The translations under genes were made by a program, and so were the position numbers. A DNA stretch of 5,260 nucleotides, taken from positions 1-5,260 of the forward strand of contig JAGWUG010000075.1 in NCBI GenBank assembly GCA_028868555.1, read 5' to 3'. This DNA is from Actinomycetales bacterium. GTDB taxonomy: Bacteria; Actinomycetota; Actinomycetes; Actinomycetales; Microbacteriaceae. Shown here piece by piece: positions 1-5,260 of this stretch (position 1 is its first letter; every line of letters starts with the position of its first letter). The notes beneath the pieces are model-generated. The model saw only the letters and a list, made by a program, of their open reading frames with translations, did no database searches and was not told where the DNA came from.

Positions 1-162
1 ATGAACTTCCTCAGCCTGCGCACCAAGCGCGAGGGCACCCACTTCCCAAGCTTCCCGCAGCGCGAAATTGAGATGGTTGCCGAGAAGATGGAAGACTTCT
101 GGGCCGCACTCATGCCTGGCACCTACGAGGCGTTCAACAAGAACGGCCGCGTCGCGCCATAG
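1..162 (+). CDS. thyX: Flavin-dependent thymidylate synthase ThyX, C-terminal end (partial)
   Basis: Frame 1 is open from the first base to a TAG at 160-162 and gives 53 residues beginning MNFLSLRT and ending NKNGRVAP. This resembles the C-terminal end of actinobacterial ThyX, which makes dTMP from dUMP using methylenetetrahydrofolate, FAD and NADPH in the cytoplasm. The visible part has the FLSLR segment, a PSFPQREIE stretch and a terminal amphipathic helix (about residues 21-47). ThyX proteins are around 250 residues, so roughly four fifths lies outside the window, including the RHR signature and the FAD site. The ATG at base 1 is therefore most likely an internal Met codon, not the start. 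Support comes from context: thyX sits beside dapA and an RNase J gene in other Actinobacteria. The call rests on recalled family similarity of a short tail without catalytic residues, so some doubt remains. A strong hairpin terminator begins 21 bases after the stop. Confidence 0.82.
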   Translation: MNFLSLRTKREGTHFPSFPQREIEMVAEKMEDFWAALMPGTYEAFNKNGRVAP

Positions 163-182
163 CCGGCACTCACATTTCTTAC

Positions 183-217
183 AGAAACCCTCGGTTAATC
201 GCCGAGGGTTTCTTCTT
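183..217 (+). terminator. Rho-independent terminator of thyX, overlapping the sulP 3' end
   Basis: A perfect 12-bp stem, AGAAACCCTCGG (183-194) pairing with CCGAGGGTTTCT (202-213), closes a 7-base loop (195-201). On the + strand it runs into the T-rich stretch TTTCTTCTT (209-217), as expected for an intrinsic terminator of thyX. The loop holds the stop codon of the convergent sulP gene (TAA, read from 197-195), and the 202-213 arm encodes its last residues. On the - strand the stem is followed by GTAAGAAATG, with no T tract, so termination of sulP there is less certain. Confidence 0.85.
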
Positions 218-1421
218 GGTCAACTGGAACCTCGGCATCGTTTAGCCGAGTGCGGCGTAGGCCAATGAACAGCACCAGCCCAACACAAACAGCTGCAGTG
301 AGATTGGCAAAAACTGTCACCGCCAATGTGGCTAGAAGAACAATGCCATCGAGCCGGCTCTGACGAACGGTGTGCATTAGCTCCGAGGGCTTGATCATGT
401 GACTGGCGGTAGCTATCAAAACGCCGGACAGTGCGGCAAGCGGGATTTGCTCAACGAGTGGAGCAAGAACCAACACGAAGCAAGCCAGAATTGCGGCGTG
501 GAACGCTGCTGACCACCGGGACTGGGCGCCGGCCCTTACATTCACCGCGGTGCGCGCTAGCGCAGCGGTAGCTGGAATGCCGCCAAAGAACGGCACCGCC
601 AGATTTGCAATCCCCTGACCAATCAATTCGCGGTTTGAGTCGTGAGGCGACACATCAGAGCGCATCCGGTCGGCAATCTTGGCGGAAAGTAAGCTCTCCA
701 ACGCGCCGAGCAACGTTACCGAAATGATGGGAAGAATCAGCACTTGCCAGTGCTCTGCAGCGCTAAGCCACGAAACGTCAACTCTGCCGAATGAGGGGAG
801 GGCACCCACTGTGGCTAGTCTCAAGCCAGCAGCCGAGTTCAGAAAAGTAGCAAGCGCAATGGCCATCAGGCTCAACGGCAGTCGCCCCCATCGATGGCCC
901 GCCCAAATGAGTAGCCCAGCCGTGATGGCAGTCACAAGCATCGGTGCCCAAGTTGGAGATTTGGACCAATCAACTACCGCCGTAAATGCCGCTTGTGCGA
1001 TACCCTCGCCGCCAGCGGACTTTGCGCCTAGTCCCGCTGGCACTTGCTGCAGCGCGATAACCACGGCAATGCCCGCTGTGAAGCCTTCAATCAGTGCGGT
1101 GGGTAGTTTGTGGATGTGATTGCCAAGCTTTAGCAGGCCCAACGCCACGAGAAGAGCTCCGGAAATGAATCCAACCAGCAGCACCGCATGCAGTCCGTAG
1201 GCTCCGGCAAGGGGAATCAGAACCACTGTCATGGCGCCGGTGGGTCCGGAAACTTGGAAGCGACTGCCCCCGAATATTGCGGCGACGAATCCGGCCACAA
1301 TGGCGGTGGCTATGCCAGCGGCGGCTCCGGCTCCCGACGCCACTCCAAACCCGATAGCTAGCGGTAGTGCAACTAGGGCCACCGTGAGACCAGCCAGGAG
1401 ATCCCGATTTAGTGACCGCAC
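195..1421 (-). CDS. SulP/SLC26-family inorganic anion transporter lacking a STAS domain
   Basis: An integral membrane transporter of the SulP (SLC26) family, which moves sulfate, bicarbonate or other anions. From the GTG at 1421 it has 408 residues, nearly all hydrophobic, in about 12-14 membrane segments. Family marks are DLLAGLTVALVALPLAIGFG in the first segment (about residues 7-26), SGPTGAM (58-64) for the TM3 half-site of the anion pocket, Glu242 in ALESLL on TM8, NRELIGQG (263-270), and GGIPATAALARTAVN (280-294) for TM9-10. The N-terminal half recalls cyanobacterial BicA, but substrate cannot be assigned. The chain ends about 20 residues after the last membrane segment, so the usual STAS domain of about 100 residues is absent. 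The frame stays open to an ATG at 1559, but that would extend 46 codons into dapA; the GTG has a weak AAAGAAG upstream (1432-1426) and gives motif positions like family members. A TTG at 1496 is possible. Codon use is looser (CTA, TCA, AGA, TTA, AAT) than in dapA or rnj. Family certain; start moderate. Confidence 0.9.
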   Translation of the reverse strand: MRSLNRDLLAGLTVALVALPLAIGFGVASGAGAAAGIATAIVAGFVAAIFGGSRFQVSGPTGAMTVVLIPLAGAYGLHAVLLVGFISGALLVALGLLKLGNHIHKLPTALIEGFTAGIAVVIALQQVPAGLGAKSAGGEGIAQAAFTAVVDWSKSPTWAPMLVTAITAGLLIWAGHRWGRLPLSLMAIALATFLNSAAGLRLATVGALPSFGRVDVSWLSAAEHWQVLILPIISVTLLGALESLLSAKIADRMRSDVSPHDSNRELIGQGIANLAVPFFGGIPATAALARTAVNVRAGAQSRWSAAFHAAILACFVLVLAPLVEQIPLAALSGVLIATASHMIKPSELMHTVRQSRLDGIVLLATLAVTVFANLTAAVCVGLVLFIGLRRTRLNDAEVPVDQEETLGD

Positions 1422-1461
1422 TGAACTTCTTTCGCTACCGAATAAAACGCTGTCTGCTCTG

Positions 1462-1467
1462 ATTCTA
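1462..1467 (-). promoter_or_regulatory. Possible -10 box of sulP
   Basis: Read on the - strand, 1467-1462 is TAGAAT, which fits TANNNT. It would start transcription near 1455 and give a leader of about 34 bases before the GTG at 1421, with the weak purine-rich AAAGAAG just before the start. No good -35 is seen; CTGTTG lies 16 bases upstream but is a poor match. The box sits within the 8-bp palindrome TTCTAGAA (1463-1470), which is probably chance. Confidence 0.4.
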
Positions 1468-1501
1468 GAAGCCTTCCACGCGGCAACAGGCGCCAAACGG
1501 A

Positions 1502-1507
1502 TAGTCT
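1502..1507 (+). promoter_or_regulatory. Predicted -10 box of dapA, leaderless arrangement
   Basis: TAGTCT matches the actinobacterial TANNNT -10 consensus. Six bases (TAAGCC) separate it from the ATG at 1514, so a normal -10 position puts transcription start on the A of the start codon. No Shine-Dalgarno sequence is visible upstream of that ATG, which agrees with leaderless translation. No clear -35 is present. The call is inference from spacing; leaderless mRNAs are known to be common in Actinobacteria. Confidence 0.55.
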
Positions 1508-1513
1508 TAAGCC

Positions 1514-2494
1514 ATGTCTCTAAAGGGTAAAGATATCTTCGGCCAGGTGCTGGTTGCACTCGTCACGCCTATGAACACCGATGGTGAGGTCGACTGGGCC
1601 TCCACCGAGCGTCTGATCGACAACGTGGTTTCCAACGGCGCCGACGGCATCGTGGTTACCGGTACCACCGGTGAAACCTCCACCCTCACCGATGCCGAGA
1701 AGCTGAAGCTGGTTGAGGTGGCCAAGTCGGTTGCCGGCGGCCGCGCCAAGGTAATCACCGGCGGTGGCTCCAACGAAACCGCTCACGCCATGCAGCTCTA
1801 CAAGGAGAGCGCAAAGCGCGGCGCAGACGGCGTCATGATCGTGACCCCTTACTACAACAAGCCTTCCCAGGCCGGTGTGCTAACCCACTTCCGCCTGATC
1901 GCCGATGCCACCGACCTCCCAGTCATCCTTTATGACATCCCTGGTCGCGCCGGCATTCCTATTGCCTACGACACCTTCCACCGCGCCGCGAAGCACCCAA
2001 ACATCGTTGCCGTCAAGGATGCCAAGGGTGACCTAGCACAGGCCTCGCGCATCATGAACGAGACCGACCTCATCTACTTCTCGGGCGATGACAGCAATGT
2101 TCTGCCGCACCTGAGCATCGGTGCCACCGGCCTGATTGGCGTTACCGCCAACGTGGCAGCTGCCGCCTACCGCGAGATGGTGGACGCCACCAACCGCAAC
2201 GACTTCAATCACGCCCTGAGCGTGCACAACTCGCTCGAGCCGCTGCAGCGCGCCTTGATGACCCACGTGCCTGGCACCGTGGCCACCAAGTACACCCTGC
2301 ACGGACTTGGCGTAATCGATAGCCCACGCGTCCGCCTGCCACTGGTTGGTCCGGAAGACGCCGAGGCCGCCCGTATCGAGAACGACATCGACAAGGTCAA
2401 GCAGATCGCTGGCATTTCGTTCGACAACTTCCGTCCAGACCGCAATGCAGCCGCCGGTGGCGCGCTGCCTAAGGTGGCTGGCACCACTCGCTAA
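1514..2494 (+). CDS. dapA: 4-hydroxy-tetrahydrodipicolinate synthase (DHDPS)
   Basis: DapA condenses pyruvate with L-aspartate-4-semialdehyde in the cytoplasm, the first committed step of the diaminopimelate/lysine branch that supplies peptidoglycan and protein. The 326-residue protein is a TIM-barrel aldolase of the DapA/NanA family. By my alignment with E. coli DapA the catalytic set is complete: TTGE at 51-54, the YY pair at 113-114 in TPYYNKPS, Tyr140 and Arg145 in LYDIPGRAG, and the Schiff-base Lys168 in AVKDAKG; GVTANVA follows at 209-215. The core ends near residue 302; the remaining 24 residues form a Pro/Ala/Gly/Arg tail that looks disordered. Residues lining the E. coli lysine inhibition site differ (Asp60, Lys63 and His91 for His53, His56 and Glu84). 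The start at 1514 is supported by the MSLKGKDIFGQVLVALVTP N-terminus and the -10 box seven bases from it. rnj follows after 57 bases without an evident promoter, so cotranscription is likely. Strong G/C-ending codon bias suggests high expression. NanA-like aldolases are the alternative, unlikely here. Confidence 0.96.
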   Translation: MSLKGKDIFGQVLVALVTPMNTDGEVDWASTERLIDNVVSNGADGIVVTGTTGETSTLTDAEKLKLVEVAKSVAGGRAKVITGGGSNETAHAMQLYKESAKRGADGVMIVTPYYNKPSQAGVLTHFRLIADATDLPVILYDIPGRAGIPIAYDTFHRAAKHPNIVAVKDAKGDLAQASRIMNETDLIYFSGDDSNVLPHLSIGATGLIGVTANVAAAAYREMVDATNRNDFNHALSVHNSLEPLQRALMTHVPGTVATKYTLHGLGVIDSPRVRLPLVGPEDAEAARIENDIDKVKQIAGISFDNFRPDRNAAAGGALPKVAGTTR

Positions 2495-2502
2495 AAACTG
2501 GG

Positions 2503-2534
2503 GGAGTGCGCTCGGCCTAGGTCGCATCCACTCC
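2503..2534 (+). other. Imperfect hairpin in the dapA-rnj spacer
   Basis: GGAGTG (2503-2508) can pair with CACTCC (2529-2534). Alternatively GGAG pairs with CTCC and TGCG (2507-2510) pairs with CGCA (2523-2526), leaving a four-base bulge. The interior contains the palindrome CCTAGG. No T tract follows, so it is not a convincing terminator. It lies just ahead of the rnj ribosome binding site and could be a processing or control element, or chance in G+C-rich DNA. Confidence 0.3.
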
Positions 2535-2539
2535 ACCCG

Positions 2540-2545
2540 AAAGGA
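2540..2545 (+). promoter_or_regulatory. Ribosome binding site of rnj that fixes its TTG start
   Basis: AAAGGA is a good Shine-Dalgarno match and ends six bases before the TTG at 2552. It is the clearest ribosome binding site in the window and supports TTG as the rnj start. No ATG or GTG occurs in frame nearby, and the first internal Met (residue 31) falls after the conserved N-terminal strand. Confidence 0.75.
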
Positions 2546-2551
2546 ACCATC

Positions 2552-4231
2552 TTGGTTCAGACCCTTCCCGCTCCGGCCAAACTAAAGCCGGGCGTACTTC
2601 GCATTATTCCGCTCGGCGGCATCGGTGAAATTGGCCGAAACATGACCGTCTTTGAAGTGGACGGCAAGATTCTGGTGGTTGACTGCGGCGTGCTGTTCCC
2701 TGAGGAACACCACCCTGGCGTTGACGTCATCCTTCCCGACTTCGGCTACCTGCGCGACCGCCTCGACGACATCGTCGGCATCGTGCTCACCCACGGCCAC
2801 GAGGACCACATCGGTGGCGTTCCGTACCTGCTGCGCCTCAAAGCTGACATCCCGCTGATTGGTAGCTCTCTCACGCTTGCCTTCGTTGAGGCGAAGCTCA
2901 AGGAACACAAGATTTCGCCCTACACCCTCAACGTTCGCGAGGGTGACCGGGAGCAGCTGGCCGGCTTCAACCTGGAGTTTGTTGCGGTAAACCACTCCAT
3001 CCCCGATGCCCTTGCAGTTGTGATCCGCACCGTGGCCGGTTCGGTTCTGCACACCGGTGACTTCAAGATGGACCAGATTCCACTCGATGGCCGTATCACC
3101 GACCTGCGCGCGTTTGCCCGCATCGGTGAAGAGGGTCTTGACCTGTTCCTGTGCGACAGCACCAACGCCGATGTTCCGGGCTTCACCCCGCTGGAGAAGG
3201 ACATTGGTCCGGTTCTGGAGAACGTGATTGGTCGCACCCGCGGCAAGGTTGTTGTTGCCAGCTTCTCCAGCCACGTGCACCGCGTTCAGCAGGTCATCGA
3301 TGCCGCTCACGCGCACGGTCGCAAGGTCTGCCTTATTGGCCGCAGCATGGTTCGCAACATGCAGATTGCCGACGACCTGGGGCACCTCGAACTGCCGGAT
3401 GACAACATGATCGTTGACGCCAAGAAGGCCGCGCAGCTGCCGCCGAACGAGATCGTCTACATGTGCACCGGAAGCCAGGGCGAGCCTATGGCAGTGCTGG
3501 CGCGCATCGCCAACATCGACCACGACATTCAGGTTGGCGAGGAAGACACCATCATCCTGGCTTCGTCGCTCATCCCGGGCAACGAGAACTCGGTCTACCG
3601 CGTGATTGACAAGCTCTCCAAGCTAGGCGCAAACGTGGTACACAAGGGCAACGCCAAGGTGCACGTTTCGGGTCACGCCGCCGCAGGCGAGCTGCTCTAC
3701 TGCTACAACATCCTGAAGCCACGCAACGTCATGCCGGTGCACGGTGAATACCGCCACCTCATTGCCAACGGAAACCTGGCCAAGGCCACCGGCGTTCCAG
3801 AGGAAAACGTTCTCATCACCGAAGACGGCTGGGTTGTAGACCTGGTTGCCGGCAAGGCCGAGATCGTTGGCGCAGTTGAGTGCGGAATGCTCTACGTTGA
3901 CGGCAAGAACGTTGGCGTCATCACCGAGGAAGACCTGCAGGACCGCCGAGTGCTGTCCGAAGAGGGCTTCATCAGCATCTTCTGCGTGATTGATGCCGAG
4001 TCCGGCAATCTGCTGGTTGGCCCGGAGATTCGTGCCCGCGCCTTCGCCGAGGAAGACCACGTCTTTGACAACGTCAAGCCGGCAATCGAGCGAGCCATGC
4101 TCGAGGCCGCCCGCGAGGGAGTGCGCGACACCTACGCCATGCAGCAGGTCATTCGCCGCACCATCGGAACCTGGGTTGCCAAGGCTCACCGCCGTCGTCC
4201 GATGATCATTCCGGTGGTAGTCACCAACTAG
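2552..4231 (+). CDS. rnj: Ribonuclease J
   Basis: RNase J is a metallo-beta-lactamase/beta-CASP nuclease with 5'-3' exonuclease and endonuclease activity in mRNA decay and rRNA maturation; in mycobacteria it acts alongside RNase E. The 559-residue product is close to the mycobacterial protein (about 558). Seen in order: the N-terminal strand IIPLGGIGEIGRNM (18-31), the two-zinc motif HGHEDH (81-86), His148 in NHS, Asp170 in HTGDFK, and Asp202 in LCDSTNAD. The beta-CASP region spans about 210-365, with TGSQGEP (306-312) and GNENSVYR (343-350). Next come HVSGHA (371-376), PVHGEYRH (395-402) with the last zinc His397, and a C-terminal domain (about 450-559) ending IIPVVVTN, the usual dimerisation part of RNase J. 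All metal ligands appear intact. The TTG start follows an AAAGGA ribosome binding site. The gene lies 57 bases after dapA and is probably cotranscribed. No clear terminator follows. The only realistic alternative label is a generic beta-CASP RNase. Confidence 0.96.
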   Translation: MVQTLPAPAKLKPGVLRIIPLGGIGEIGRNMTVFEVDGKILVVDCGVLFPEEHHPGVDVILPDFGYLRDRLDDIVGIVLTHGHEDHIGGVPYLLRLKADIPLIGSSLTLAFVEAKLKEHKISPYTLNVREGDREQLAGFNLEFVAVNHSIPDALAVVIRTVAGSVLHTGDFKMDQIPLDGRITDLRAFARIGEEGLDLFLCDSTNADVPGFTPLEKDIGPVLENVIGRTRGKVVVASFSSHVHRVQQVIDAAHAHGRKVCLIGRSMVRNMQIADDLGHLELPDDNMIVDAKKAAQLPPNEIVYMCTGSQGEPMAVLARIANIDHDIQVGEEDTIILASSLIPGNENSVYRVIDKLSKLGANVVHKGNAKVHVSGHAAAGELLYCYNILKPRNVMPVHGEYRHLIANGNLAKATGVPEENVLITEDGWVVDLVAGKAEIVGAVECGMLYVDGKNVGVITEEDLQDRRVLSEEGFISIFCVIDAESGNLLVGPEIRARAFAEEDHVFDNVKPAIERAMLEAAREGVRDTYAMQQVIRRTIGTWVAKAHRRRPMIIPVVVTN

Positions 4232-4293
4232 GTTTAGGGGCCTGCCGACTGGCTGAGATAGCCGTGTCAAGGGGGCTCACTGTCCTTGCCTCC

Positions 4294-4302
4294 TGTTACT
4301 TT
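4294..4302 (+). promoter_or_regulatory. Predicted extended -10 promoter of ftsK, leaderless arrangement
   Basis: TGTTACTTT combines a TGN extension (4294-4296) with a TANNNT box (TACTTT, 4297-4302). Six bases (TGAGGC) separate it from the ATG at 4309, so transcription would start on that A. GAGG at 4304-4307 is one base from the ATG, too close for a normal Shine-Dalgarno. No -35 is recognised. The rest of the 77-base rnj-ftsK spacer shows only a weak 4-bp hairpin (GGCT/AGCC, about 4250-4262). Confidence 0.55.
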
Positions 4303-4308
4303 TGAGGC

Positions 4309-5260
4309 ATGGCTACACGCAAATCCACTCCAGCACGCCGTCCGGCGGCAAGGCCGGCAGCTAAGGCACGACCCGCTGCCCGTCAGCCTCGGTCGGCACA
4401 GTCGGCTCCCGGCACAGTTTCTGGTGGACTAGCCAAGGTCTGGTTGGCGCTTGCACACGTTTTCGGTGGCGCTGCCCGCGCCCTCAGCCAAGAGAAGATC
4501 GCCAAGGAAGACCGCCGCGATGGAGTGCCTTTCGCTCTCTTCCTGATGGGCATCGCCGGCGCAGTAATCATGTGGTTCTTCAAAGCCGATTCCTGGCCGC
4601 AGCAGTTCCTCAACACCTACACGGTCGGCCTGTTGTTTGGTCAGTTCTCCAAGGTTCTGCCGGTGGTTTTGGTGGCGTTCGCCGTGTTCCTGGCCCGTCA
4701 CCCTTCATCGGTGCGTGACAACACCCGCGTTGGCTCCGGCCTTTTCCTTCTGGTGGTTGCCGCCGCAGCCTTGCTGCACATTTTCACTGGCACCACTGAC
4801 TTCAAGACCTGGGTTAACCCCTCCGATGCCAATGGCCCAGCCCTGCTTGCCAACGCCGGCGGCGTGTTCGGTTGGCTGCTTGCCACTCCGCTGCTGGTGC
4901 TCACCATCTGGGCGGCCATCCCGCTGGTAGTCCTGGTACTAGCTGGCTCGCTCCTCATCATGACCAAGACCCCGCCAAGCCGCGTCATCGAGCGCCTCGG
5001 CCAGGCCTGGGTACGCCTCTTTGGTGAGGGCAAGAGTCGCGTGGTTGAACCAGAAGAAGAGCTGGTCACCGATGAAATCCACGATGCCTTCGACGGCACC
5101 CGAGTTCCGTGGTGGCGCAAGGACAAGGGCACCGATGCCCCGTTCGACACCGCCCTGCACTCCGAGAACAACGCCGAGCCAGAGCCGAGCTTTGACGGCG
5201 AAGGCAACGAGTTCGACGAGCTATTTGGCGAGACCACGCCAGCCGAGCCGGCGGCTGCTC
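4309..5260 (+). CDS. ftsK: DNA translocase FtsK, N-terminal membrane and linker part (partial, runs off the window)
   Basis: FtsK (SpoIIIE family) is a septum-anchored ATPase that pumps chromosome ends through the closing division site and, with XerCD, helps resolve dimers. The frame is open from the ATG at 4309 to the window end, giving 317 residues with no stop. Residues 1-35 are rich in Arg, Ala and Pro, a basic cytoplasmic leader. Hydrophobic stretches at about 73-91, 106-129, 143-160 and 184-218 (the last long enough for two passes) give four or five membrane segments, the usual FtsK_4TM layout. Then comes a hydrophilic stretch with a VPWWRKDKG patch (266-274) and an acidic linker (about 286-317). 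The ATPase motor with Walker motifs and the gamma domain lie beyond the window. The ATG is supported by a -10 box seven bases upstream and by the basic leader. The call rests on topology, charge pattern and position after RNase J, an order usual in Actinobacteria; without the motor domain another large membrane protein cannot be formally excluded. Confidence 0.88.
   Translation, partial: MATRKSTPARRPAARPAAKARPAARQPRSAQSAPGTVSGGLAKVWLALAHVFGGAARALSQEKIAKEDRRDGVPFALFLMGIAGAVIMWFFKADSWPQQFLNTYTVGLLFGQFSKVLPVVLVAFAVFLARHPSSVRDNTRVGSGLFLLVVAAAALLHIFTGTTDFKTWVNPSDANGPALLANAGGVFGWLLATPLLVLTIWAAIPLVVLVLAGSLLIMTKTPPSRVIERLGQAWVRLFGEGKSRVVEPEEELVTDEIHDAFDGTRVPWWRKDKGTDAPFDTALHSENNAEPEPSFDGEGNEFDELFGETTPAEPAAA

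Noticed and set aside
1..3. ATG at the very first base as a true gene start
   Set aside because: The product would be only 53 residues and it matches the end of ThyX, so the codon is most likely internal and its position chance.
679..1119. 146-codon + strand frame inside sulP
   Set aside because: It is antisense to conserved transporter sequence, has no ribosome binding site and no recognisable domain.
1463..1470. Palindrome TTCTAGAA in the sulP-dapA promoter region as an operator
   Set aside because: It is eight bases with no extension of the symmetry and no second copy in the region; chance is sufficient.
1422..1513. Riboswitch or attenuator controlling dapA
   Set aside because: The predicted transcript starts at the ATG, the region is only 92 bases, and no terminator-like hairpin is present.
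1422..1559. Extension of the sulP reading frame to an ATG at 1559
   Set aside because: It would run 46 codons into dapA, and the added residues are neither hydrophobic nor family-like. The GTG at 1421 leaves the conserved first segment at the N-terminus.
2582..3523. 313-codon open frame on the - strand inside rnj
   Set aside because: It mirrors the rnj codons, has no family features and no upstream signals. Long antisense frames are expected opposite strongly G/C-biased genes. The frames at 3623-4270 and 2033-2536 are rejected for the same reason.
4250..4262. Possible terminator after rnj
   Set aside because: The stem GGCT/AGCC is only 4 bp and no T tract follows. A terminator for rnj may lie elsewhere or be Rho-dependent.
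4698..5237. 179-codon open frame on the - strand opposite ftsK
   Set aside because: Its product is Ser/Thr/Arg-rich low-complexity sequence, typical of an antisense shadow, while the + strand frame has clear membrane segments.

Overview
This window looks like an ordinary housekeeping stretch of an actinobacterial chromosome, most likely from the Microbacteriaceae or a close relative. The evidence is the gene order (thyX, then dapA, then an RNase J gene, then ftsK, all on the + strand), the G/C-ending codons of the conserved genes, and the sequence type of each protein. In Mycobacterium tuberculosis thyX, dapA and the RNase J gene are also neighbours (established knowledge, recalled rather than searched). 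The family placement is inference.

Layout. The first 162 bases are the C-terminal end of a gene read as thyX (flavin-dependent thymidylate synthase). A strong 12-bp hairpin terminator follows at once. Convergent to thyX on the - strand is a SulP-family anion transporter that ends inside that hairpin and has no STAS domain. A divergent promoter region of about 90 bases separates the transporter from dapA (4-hydroxy-tetrahydrodipicolinate synthase, lysine/peptidoglycan precursor synthesis). After 57 bases comes a TTG-initiated RNase J gene (5'-3' exonuclease/endonuclease of RNA decay). After another 77 bases comes ftsK, cut by the window end before its motor domain. No tRNA, rRNA, CRISPR array, insertion sequence or phage gene was seen.

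How the genes relate. They are not one pathway: they supply dTMP, diaminopimelate/lysine, RNA turnover and chromosome segregation. dapA and rnj are probably cotranscribed. The transporter is the odd one out: opposite strand, looser codon use, and placed between two genes that are adjacent in some relatives.

The most notable points are small. dapA and ftsK each have a TANNNT -10 box placed so that transcription would begin on the A of the ATG, which predicts leaderless mRNAs. The stop codon of sulP lies in the loop of the thyX terminator. Several lysine-sensing residues known from E. coli DapA are replaced. I found no convincing new biological system here.
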